A DNA stretch of 5,186 nt. Origin: Bacteroidota bacterium (GTDB lineage Bacteria > Bacteroidota > Rhodothermia > Rhodothermales > UBA10348). The stretch spans positions 1-5,186 of the forward strand of contig JAHEEH010000183.1 of NCBI GenBank assembly GCA_024640835.1. Reading direction: 5' to 3'. The notes beneath the pieces were generated by a model. The model saw only the letters and a list, made by a program, of their open reading frames with translations. It had not been told where the DNA came from and searched no databases. Made by a program: the position numbers and the translations under genes. This document shows, piece after piece, positions 1-5,186 of this stretch. How positions within the stretch are numbered: the first letter of the stretch is position 1; each line of letters opens with the position of its first letter.

Positions 1-1696
1 CGGCCCAGACGGCCAGGCGGTAGTCCCGGACGTTCGACGTGGCCTGGCTGTTGCTGAAGTCGTGTTCGAACATGACCGAAACGGACACCGACGAGAGCGT
101 GCTGCCCTGGGGAATGTCGAACCGGTTGGCGCCGCGGGCGTCACCCGGCAGGCCGTAGATCTCCGCGTTCACGAGCTCGCCGGTGTCGTGCACGACCGCC
201 TCGGTCACGAAGATCGCATCCGACGGCGTCCACGAGGCCTCGATGCCGTACGTCAGCGAGACCGAAGGCAGGGCCAGCGAGGCATGGGGGACCACGACCA
301 CGACCTTGCGGTACGTTCCGGCGAAGCTCCGGGCCTGGTCCTGGATCGTGATCTCGTGCACCTCCGTCGTGCCGTCTTCCAGGAACAGGACCACCACGGG
401 CTTGAGTCGCAGGGGGACCAGGCTCGCATTCACCTCGCCGGCCGGAACGTACAGCCGGAGGCTCAGGTCGCGGGCGTACTCGATGGCATGGTAGTCGACG
501 GCACCGGGCGGCAAGGGGCCGTGGGTCGTCGCCGGAATGGCCGTGGAGGTCGCACCGCTGTGGGCGGTGCGGACCGCCGCGGACAGGGTGACGTATTGGG
601 GGGTCGCGTATCCGTACTCGCTCCGTACGGACCGGTTGTTCACGTGGTTGGCCACGTGGAAATCACGCACGACCTGGCTCAGGTCCAGCGCGGAGCGCGA
701 AAGGACCGTCTGGTAGCCGGAAGTGCCGTTCGCCGCCTCGCGCGTGATCGATCCGGTTTCCCCCGGGCCGATCCGCTCGGCGATGTAGCCCGTGAAGAGG
801 CCGGCCCGCTGGTAGTCCTCCACGCTGCCGATCTCGCCCGAAGGCGCCCAGTGCATCAGCCGGACCCGCTGCTCGTCGAGATCGCCCAGGTACGAGATGG
901 TTCGGGCCCGGTACCCGTTCAGCACTTCCGCCCATTCGGAGAGCCCCTCGTTGACGAAGGTCTCCTCGTTGATGTCGTACGAGGCGTGAATGAGATGCTG
1001 GTATTCGTGCGCGGCCGTCTGGACCACGCCCTGGACGCCGTACGACGTGAGCCCGGGATCGTAGTCCAGGTATACCGCGTCTCGGGGCGATGCGGAATTC
1101 AGATCGACCGGGTCGAAGAAGCCGAGCACGCACACGTCGGTGTCCGCGCAGTCGTCCCGGACGTCCAGCACCATGATGTCGGTCCTCCCGTCCCCGTCCA
1201 CGTCCGGCGGGTCGCCGAAATACGTCTCGTCGTTGACGATGATGCCCGCGTTCGGGTTGACCGATCCCGGTCCGGTCTCGTCTTCGAGCGCAGCTCGCAG
1301 CTCCTCCAGCACGGCATCGGAGACGGAATCCGGATACAGCACGGTCTCCACCCAGATGTCGAACCGGTCCCGCGTCAGGGCCAGCGTGAAGTCGATGTTC
1401 TCGAACACGCCCGTCGAGATGTTGCGAACCTTGAACGACTGGAGCGTCCCGACCGTCGCCTCGGATTTCCGGGCGACCGGCAGCAGCCCGGCCTCCTTGC
1501 GCGTGCGGAAGGCCTCGAGGGCGGCGCGTGACTCGGGAAGCGCCATGAGACGGTCCGTGACGTGGAGGATCCGGGGACCGTCCACGGGCGCACCCGTCCC
1601 GGCGGCCATGGGGCGCCTCTCGAGATGGACCTGGGCCGAGGAGGACGCCGAGGTCAGGCAGAGGAGACCCAGGGCCAGGAGAAGGACGTTCCGCAT
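1..1696 (-). CDS. Secreted zinc metallopeptidase (gluzincin-like, HEYQH), C-terminus beyond window
   Basis: This reading frame opens with ATG at 1696 and has no stop down to base 1, giving 565 visible codons; the C-terminus is cut off. The first 21 residues form a signal peptide: MRN, a leucine-rich core, then SSSA before Q22, so the product is exported. A calcium-loop-like motif, DVDGDGRTD, sits at residues 165-173. Two cysteines, C183 and C189, are the only ones I see in the visible mature protein and could form a disulfide. The zinc site is HEYQH at 230-234 (E231 as general base), followed by NEGLSE at 249-254. E250 is the likely third ligand, with E254 an alternative at thermolysin-like spacing. 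From about residue 370 the sequence becomes beta-rich, probably accessory sandwich domains. Peptidase families M30, M6 and M1 share parts of this pattern; I cannot choose between them. A C-terminal secretion or sorting domain may lie outside the window. The upstream sequence shows no Shine-Dalgarno motif. Peptidase class is well supported; the substrate is unknown. Confidence 0.85.
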   Translation of the reverse strand, partial: MRNVLLLALGLLCLTSASSSAQVHLERRPMAAGTGAPVDGPRILHVTDRLMALPESRAALEAFRTRKEAGLLPVARKSEATVGTLQSFKVRNISTGVFENIDFTLALTRDRFDIWVETVLYPDSVSDAVLEELRAALEDETGPGSVNPNAGIIVNDETYFGDPPDVDGDGRTDIMVLDVRDDCADTDVCVLGFFDPVDLNSASPRDAVYLDYDPGLTSYGVQGVVQTAAHEYQHLIHASYDINEETFVNEGLSEWAEVLNGYRARTISYLGDLDEQRVRLMHWAPSGEIGSVEDYQRAGLFTGYIAERIGPGETGSITREAANGTSGYQTVLSRSALDLSQVVRDFHVANHVNNRSVRSEYGYATPQYVTLSAAVRTAHSGATSTAIPATTHGPLPPGAVDYHAIEYARDLSLRLYVPAGEVNASLVPLRLKPVVVLFLEDGTTEVHEITIQDQARSFAGTYRKVVVVVPHASLALPSVSLTYGIEASWTPSDAIFVTEAVVHDTGELVNAEIYGLPGDARGANRFDIPQGSTLSSVSVSVMFEHDFSNSQATSNVRDYRLAVWA

Positions 1697-1842
1697 GTTC
1701 AGGGGACCGGTTGCTGGGTGATGGGGGTAGTATCGGTCGGTCGGAGTCGCTTCTACACCGGGAGGGAGCCGCCGTTTCCACCGCCCGCGCCGGGGAACCC
1801 ATCCCCGCCGCCATCATACCCCGGAGCCAGCCCGTGACCCCC
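1697..1842. promoter_or_regulatory. Divergent intergenic region between peptidase gene and msrB
   Basis: This 146-base stretch separates the divergent starts of the peptidase gene and msrB, so it should contain promoters for both. The only AT-richer patch is around 1727-1734 (GTAGTATC). On the minus strand it reads GATACT, a 4 of 6 match to a -10 box, about 33 bases from the peptidase start. On the plus strand TAGTAT is also 4 of 6. Neither has a good -35 box at normal spacing, and the Bacteroidota-type TTG / TAnnTTTG arrangement is not evident. TCGG is repeated three times in tandem at 1733-1744. Promoter placement is therefore a guess; the regulatory role is inferred from gene geometry. Confidence 0.3.
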
Positions 1843-2220
1843 ATGAAGCTCAACGACCTCTCTCCGGCCGAGGAGCGGGTGATCCTGCACCGCGGAACCG
1901 AGCGACCCTTTTCCGGCCGGTTCTATCGGCACGACGTGTCCGGCACGTACCTGTGCCGCCGCTGCGATGCGTCGCTGTACCGTTCCGCCGACAAGTTCGA
2001 CGCGCACTGCGGATGGCCGAGCTTCGACGACGCGATCGACGGTGCGGTGGAGCGCCGCCCCGATTCCGACGGCCGACGCGTCGAGATCGTGTGCGCGCGC
2101 TGCGGCGGTCACCTGGGCCACGTGTTCGAAGGCGAGGGATTCACGCCGAAAGACACCCGGCACTGCGTGAACTCCCTCTCGCTGGACTTCACGCCGGCTT
2201 CGGAACCGGAGGGGACATGA
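1843..2220 (+). CDS. msrB: Peptide-methionine (R)-S-oxide reductase MsrB
   Basis: MsrB reduces the R isomer of methionine sulfoxide in proteins, with thioredoxin as the usual reductant. The 125-residue product is a single SelR domain of about normal length. Two CxxC pairs, C38/C41 and C84/C87, match the structural zinc site. C108 in RHCVNS is the catalytic cysteine and C56 in HCGWPSF is the expected resolving cysteine, next to the substrate-packing W58. GGHLGHVF at 88-95 is another family hallmark. It has no signal peptide, so it should be cytoplasmic. I chose ATG 1843 because the protein then begins MKLNDLSP, typical of the family. GTG 1834, three codons upstream, is a real alternative because GGAG at 1823-1826 lies 7 bases before it. 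The open frame continues back to 1711, but that extension looks like non-coding leader. The stop overlaps the msrA start. Confidence 0.96.
   Translation: MKLNDLSPAEERVILHRGTERPFSGRFYRHDVSGTYLCRRCDASLYRSADKFDAHCGWPSFDDAIDGAVERRPDSDGRRVEIVCARCGGHLGHVFEGEGFTPKDTRHCVNSLSLDFTPASEPEGT
2208..2214 (+). promoter_or_regulatory. Ribosome binding site of msrA inside msrB
   Basis: GGAGGGG lies in the last codons of msrB. The GGAGG core ends four bases before the msrA ATG at 2217, slightly closer than usual. Together with the four-base ATGA overlap it fixes the msrA start and points to translational coupling with msrB. Confidence 0.6.
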
Positions 2221-2714
2221 CCGCCACGCAGACATCGGCGAGGGCCGTCTTCGCGTCGGGATGCTTCTGGGGCACCGAGTACCAGATGAAGCGCGCCACG
2301 GGCGTGCTCGGGACCCGAGTCGGCTACACCGGGGGTCACGTGGCTCGGCCCTCCTACAGGGAGGTGTGCTCGGGGAGAACGGGACACGCCGAGGCGGTGG
2401 AGGTGACGTTCGATCCGTCCGTGACCGACTTCGAGACCCTGGCCCGCCTGTTCTTCGAGACGCACGATCCCACCCAGGTGGACCGGCAGGGACCGGACGT
2501 GGGCACCCAGTACCGATCGGTCGTTTTCGCGGTGGACGAGGGGCAGCGCGAGGTGGCGGAGCGGCTCATCGGGTTGCTGGTCGACAAGGGGTTGGACGTG
2601 GCGACGGAGGTCGTCCCGGCCGGTCCGTTCTGGCCCGCCGAAGAGTACCACCAGGACTACTACGCGAAGACGGGGCATTCACCGTACTGCCACGTCTACA
2701 CCCGCCGATTCTAG
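2217..2714 (+). CDS. msrA: Peptide-methionine (S)-S-oxide reductase MsrA
   Basis: MsrA reduces the S isomer of methionine sulfoxide, free or in proteins, and so complements MsrB. The 165-residue product carries GCFWG at 15-19 with the catalytic C16. It also has GYTGG at 36-40, EVCSGRTGHAEAV at 49-61 (C51, with E59 as the likely acid), GTQYRS in the middle, and the EEYHQDYY block. C158 in SPYCHVY near the C-terminus is the likely resolving cysteine. No signal peptide is present. ATG 2217 is chosen because it overlaps the msrB stop as ATGA and has GGAGGGG just upstream. The frame stays open back to 1953, but that part runs out of frame through msrB and encodes nothing MsrA-like. In many bacteria these two activities are fused in one protein; here they are separate, coupled genes in the order B then A. 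Confidence 0.97.
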   Translation: MTATQTSARAVFASGCFWGTEYQMKRATGVLGTRVGYTGGHVARPSYREVCSGRTGHAEAVEVTFDPSVTDFETLARLFFETHDPTQVDRQGPDVGTQYRSVVFAVDEGQREVAERLIGLLVDKGLDVATEVVPAGPFWPAEEYHQDYYAKTGHSPYCHVYTRRF

Positions 2715-2737
2715 CCCTTTCGCCCGGCGGGGCGGCT
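2715..2737. terminator. Weak hairpin in the convergent gap
   Basis: msrA and the propeller gene converge here with only 23 bases between their stops. CGCCC at 2721-2725 pairs with GGGCG at 2730-2734 across a four-base loop, so a hairpin could form in transcripts from either direction. No T-run follows on either strand, so this is not a standard intrinsic terminator. In DNA this GC-rich a five-pair stem is expected often by chance. Confidence 0.2.
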
Positions 2738-3916
2738 CTACTGCAGGCGAACCACGTACACGGCACCGGGCCTGCCGTCGGCCGCCGAACCGATCACCGC
2801 CAGCGCACCGTCGGCGGCCAGAGCCGATCCGAAGTGGCTTTCGCCGACGTCGATGACCTGGCTCCGTGTCCAGGTACCCGAATCGTCGATCGAGAAGACG
2901 TGGACCACCCGGTCGATATTGAAGTCGAACTGCAGCTGTTCGTCGAACCCGGCCACGAGCGCGTGCCGTCCGGAGAGGGCCACGCCCGATCCGAATCCGC
3001 CCGACGGGTAGGGGACGGGGTTGCGCAGCCGGACCGTGCCCCGCCAGCGGCCGTCCGCTCCCGTCTCGTACAGCGTGGCTACACCGCTCCGCACGCGTCC
3101 CGCGTCCCGCTGCCCCACCAGCAGTCGCCCGGAGTCCATCGACATCGGCACGAAGACGTCCCGGATGCCGCCGAACGTCGCCTTCCGGTTCCAGCGTCCG
3201 TCCGGCTCGCGTCCGAACACGAAGACCGTGCCCGGCGTCCGTCCGGCAGCCGTCGAGGACGACACGGCGGCGAGATCTCCATCGAGTACGCACGAGGTAC
3301 CGAAGTTGCCGCTCCCCTGGGTGCCCTCGAGGCGGGCCACGAGTGACCAGGCGCCGTTCCCGTCCCGCTCGTACAGGTAGGCCGCGCCCTCGTGGGCATC
3401 CGGCCCGGCATCCCCGGCGCTCGTCACCAGGAGGCGGTCGCCGGAAAGTCCCATCGAGGCGGCGAACGCGTCTTCCGCGACCCGACCGGGCGCATCGATG
3501 CGCCCGGCGTGTCTCCATTCCCCTTCGGGGCTCCGTTCGTACAGGTGAACGGCGTTGGAACGGAACGTCGAGAAATACGGCCGAAAGGCCGTGACGGCGA
3601 TCCGGTCTCCGTCCACGGTCACGGCACGCCCGAAGAAGCCTTCTTCGAAACAGTCGTCCGGATGCAGCACGGCGTCGAGCTTCCAGGTGAAGTCTCCGGC
3701 CGGCTCGTATACGTAGGCCGCGCCCGAATTCGGTCCGCAGGCGTCGACGCCCGTTGCGCCCACCACGATCCGATGCTCCGAAACCGAGACGGCGGTCCCG
3801 AACCAGTTGCCGGACGAGGAATCGGGCGCCGGAAGCCGGTAGATCTGGGCGCACGCCGGGGCGCCGCCGCTACCGACGGTCACGGCAAGCCAGACGGCCA
3901 GTGGACCAGGACGCAT
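2738..3916 (-). CDS. Exported seven-bladed FG-GAP beta-propeller protein
   Basis: Numbering here starts at GTG 3919, giving 393 residues. I prefer the next codon, ATG 3916 (392 residues), since neither start has a Shine-Dalgarno motif. Residues 1-24 form a signal peptide ending ACA before Q25, so the protein is exported. The rest is seven repeats of about 54 residues. Each begins with F-G/x-x-x and a short strand pair (IVVGA, IAVTA, LLVTS, AAVSS, LLVGQ, ALVAG, AVIGS), then GAAYVYE-like. The repeats start at F40, F96, F152, F206, F256, F309 and F363. Six carry a tryptophan turn, usually [DE]xxGxW (W79, W135, W191, W243, W292, W350). The seventh stops at VYVVRL, and residues 25-39 (IYRLPAPD) appear to supply its missing strand, closing the ring. 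This matches FG-GAP/integrin-alpha-like propellers; a role in binding is inferred. No catalytic motif, membrane segment or C-terminal sorting domain is visible. Confidence 0.85.
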   Translation of the reverse strand: MRPGPLAVWLAVTVGSGGAPACAQIYRLPAPDSSSGNWFGTAVSVSEHRIVVGATGVDACGPNSGAAYVYEPAGDFTWKLDAVLHPDDCFEEGFFGRAVTVDGDRIAVTAFRPYFSTFRSNAVHLYERSPEGEWRHAGRIDAPGRVAEDAFAASMGLSGDRLLVTSAGDAGPDAHEGAAYLYERDGNGAWSLVARLEGTQGSGNFGTSCVLDGDLAAVSSSTAAGRTPGTVFVFGREPDGRWNRKATFGGIRDVFVPMSMDSGRLLVGQRDAGRVRSGVATLYETGADGRWRGTVRLRNPVPYPSGGFGSGVALSGRHALVAGFDEQLQFDFNIDRVVHVFSIDDSGTWTRSQVIDVGESHFGSALAADGALAVIGSAADGRPGAVYVVRLQ

Positions 3917-3980
3917 CACGAGGTCTGGAGCGGTTGCCGGTGTGGTACCGGATGGCAGCCGGCGGGATCCGGCCGGGGCC
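3917..3980 (-). other. Intergenic gap with two short inverted repeats
   Basis: This 64-base gap lies between the ABC-F stop and the propeller gene start, both on the minus strand. Two small inverted repeats sit side by side: CCGGT 3937-3941 with ACCGG 3947-3951, and GCCGG 3958-3962 with CCGGC 3969-3973. They could end or attenuate ABC-F transcripts, but no T-run follows and no promoter-like box for the propeller gene is clear. Read-through from the ABC-F gene is possible. Five-pair GC stems are common by chance here. Confidence 0.25.
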
Positions 3981-5186
3981 TCACGTCCCGCGCTCCGTGG
4001 CGGCCCGTGCGATCGCCTCCCAGCGCCCGTAGAGCGCGGCGAGGTCCTTCTGGACCTCCTCGTAGGCTTCCGTCATCCGCCGGGCGCGGTCCGGATCCGT
4101 GTACAGCGTCGGGTCACCGAGCGTGGTTTCCAGTGAGGTCTTGCGTTCCTCGTGGCGCGCGATGTCGCTCTCGGCCTCTTCCAGGGCGCGTCGCAGGCGG
4201 AAGGCGTTCATCGTCCGATACGGATCGTCCGGATCGGGGGCCGCGACGGGGGGAGGCTCTTCGTCGGCCGGTTTCTCGGCGGTCCGGCCGGGCGCGGTCC
4301 TGGCGTCGGTGGGAGCGCCGGTCGACGGCTCCTGGCTGACCTTCCACAGGTACTCGGAATACGTCCCGGGATACACGCGCACGGTCCCGTCCTCCACGCG
4401 CCATACGCGGGTGACCACCTGGTCCAGGAAGTGACGGTCGTGGCTCACCACGGCGAACGTCCCCGTGAACTGGCGGAGCGCCTCGATGAGCACGGCGATG
4501 GAGTGGATGTCGAGGTGATTGGTCGGCTCGTCCAGCAGCAGCAGGTTGGCCGGCACCACGAGCGTGGTGGCGAGCGCGACCCGGCTCTTCTCCCCGCCCG
4601 ACAGGACGCTGACGGGTTTGAACACGTCGTCTCCCCGGAACAGGAAGGCTCCCAGCAGCGAGCGGACCTCGGTTTCGGATCGTCCGAACGCCACGCGCTT
4701 CACCGTATCGAGCACGGTAGCGCCGGGATCCAGGGTGTCGGCGGTGTGCTGGGCGAAGAAGGTGAACGTGACGTCCTTCCCGAGCCGACGTGCGCCGTCG
4801 AACGGCTCGGTTCCGGCCAGCATGCGGGCCAGCGTGGACTTCCCCGCTCCGTTGCGTCCGATGAGGGCGATCTTGTCGCCCCGCTCGATCTGCAGGGGGC
4901 CGGCGTTCCGGAACACGCGGACGCTGCGTCCACCGTCGGCGTAGGTCTTCGAGAACCGGGAGAGCTCGAGCACCGTGCGCCCGGACCGGGGCGGCTCGGG
5001 GAAGCGGAACGAGATGGCAGCCTCGTCCGGTTCGGGCTCTTCGATCCGATCCAGCTTGTCCAGTGCCTTGATCCGGCTCTGCACCTGCCGGGCCTTGGTG
5101 TTCTTGTACCGGAAACGCTCGATGAACCGCTCCGTGTCGGCGATGGATTTCTGCTGGTTCACGAACGACGCCCGCTGCAGCGCGCG
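3981..5186 (-). CDS. ABC-F family ATPase (YheS/YdiF-like), N-terminus beyond window
   Basis: ABC-F proteins have two ATPase domains and no membrane segments; they bind ribosomes near the E site and rescue or tune translation. The frame is open to base 5186, so 401 C-terminal residues are visible. A GTG at 5162 is not the start, because the coding sequence upstream of it (RALQRASF) continues the family alignment. Visible residues 1-49 are the charged inter-domain linker that contacts P-site tRNA in known members (FIERFRYKNTKARQVQSRIK). The second ATPase domain follows: Walker A GRNGAGKST at 110-118, signature LSGGEKSR at 195-202, Walker B LLLLDEPTNHLD at 215-226, and H-loop SHDRHFLD at 248-255. 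All key residues are intact. A Pro/Glu/Ala-rich spacer (about 286-322) leads to a charged C-terminal helical hairpin, about 325-401, as in the Uup/YheS/YdiF types. The first ATPase domain is outside the window. It could be a housekeeping factor; nothing here points to antibiotic resistance. Confidence 0.95.
   Translation of the reverse strand, partial: RALQRASFVNQQKSIADTERFIERFRYKNTKARQVQSRIKALDKLDRIEEPEPDEAAISFRFPEPPRSGRTVLELSRFSKTYADGGRSVRVFRNAGPLQIERGDKIALIGRNGAGKSTLARMLAGTEPFDGARRLGKDVTFTFFAQHTADTLDPGATVLDTVKRVAFGRSETEVRSLLGAFLFRGDDVFKPVSVLSGGEKSRVALATTLVVPANLLLLDEPTNHLDIHSIAVLIEALRQFTGTFAVVSHDRHFLDQVVTRVWRVEDGTVRVYPGTYSEYLWKVSQEPSTGAPTDARTAPGRTAEKPADEEPPPVAAPDPDDPYRTMNAFRLRRALEEAESDIARHEERKTSLETTLGDPTLYTDPDRARRMTEAYEEVQKDLAALYGRWEAIARAATERGT

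Noticed and set aside
62..1531. A 489-codon open frame on the plus strand opposite the peptidase gene
   Set aside because: It is exactly antisense to a frame with a signal peptide, HEYQH and DxDGDG motifs. Its product is Arg/Val/Asp/Gly-rich with no recognisable domain, as expected from GC-rich DNA read on the wrong strand.
1711..1733. TTGCTG (1711) and TAGTAT (1728) as a plus-strand promoter for msrB
   Set aside because: The spacing is only 11 bases, too short for sigma-70 and not the Bacteroidota-type spacing.
663..1853. A 396-codon minus-strand frame through the peptidase gene and the divergent gap
   Set aside because: It is an out-of-frame reading of the peptidase gene, very rich in Arg, Gly and Pro, and it runs across the intergenic region and into msrB.
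1953..2216. An N-terminal extension of MsrA back to 1953, suggesting a longer or fused protein
   Set aside because: This part is an out-of-frame reading of msrB and is Arg-rich. The ATGA overlap and GGAGGGG support the start at 2217.
2261..3346. A 361-codon plus-strand frame running from msrA into the propeller gene
   Set aside because: It is out of frame with msrA, then antisense to the propeller gene, and has low-complexity Gly/Arg composition and no motifs.
2679..3854. A 391-codon minus-strand frame inside the propeller gene
   Set aside because: It is a frame shift of the propeller gene with an Arg-rich product; the seven regular repeats exist only in the other frame.
3392..4339. A 315-codon plus-strand frame crossing the propeller and ABC-F genes
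   Set aside because: It is antisense to two well-supported genes and has the Arg/Gly/Pro composition of a GC-rich shadow frame.
5160..5162. GTG at 5162 as the start of the ABC-F gene
   Set aside because: The frame is open upstream to the window edge, and that sequence continues the expected linker. The first ATPase domain must lie outside the window.

Overview
The window is GC-rich throughout (roughly two thirds G+C by eye) and densely coding. I read five protein-coding genes, two of them cut by the window edges. No tRNA, rRNA, CRISPR array, insertion sequence or integrase is visible. The protein types suggest a GC-rich member of the Bacteroidota/Rhodothermota group: a secreted HEYQH-type metallopeptidase with a C-terminal beta-sandwich region, an FG-GAP propeller protein, a stand-alone MsrB/MsrA pair and a YheS/YdiF-like ABC-F protein. 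Weak or absent Shine-Dalgarno sequences at two of the starts fit this. The taxonomic call is an inference from gene content and could be wrong.

Layout. (1) Bases 1-1696, minus strand: the N-terminal 565 codons of a large exported zinc metallopeptidase whose C-terminus lies beyond base 1. (2) Bases 1697-1842: a 146-base divergent intergenic region that must hold the start signals of the genes on both sides. (3) Bases 1843-2714, plus strand: msrB then msrA, overlapping by four bases (ATGA), which together repair both stereoisomers of methionine sulfoxide. (4) Bases 2715-2737: a 23-base convergent gap with a small GC hairpin. (5) Bases 2738-3916, minus strand: an exported seven-bladed FG-GAP beta-propeller protein. 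(6) Bases 3917-3980: a short gap with two small inverted repeats. (7) Bases 3981-5186, minus strand: the C-terminal two thirds or so of an ABC-F ATPase that starts beyond the right edge.

How they relate. msrB and msrA form a clear two-gene operon and, having no signal peptides, should act in the cytoplasm. The peptidase and the propeller protein are both exported and probably work in the envelope or outside the cell. The ABC-F protein is a ribosome-associated translation factor, not a transporter. The propeller gene lies 64 bases downstream of the ABC-F gene on the same strand and might be co-transcribed with it, but no functional link is evident. I see no convincing new multi-gene system. 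The best-supported items of interest are the complete, self-closing seven-blade propeller and the edge-truncated metallopeptidase.
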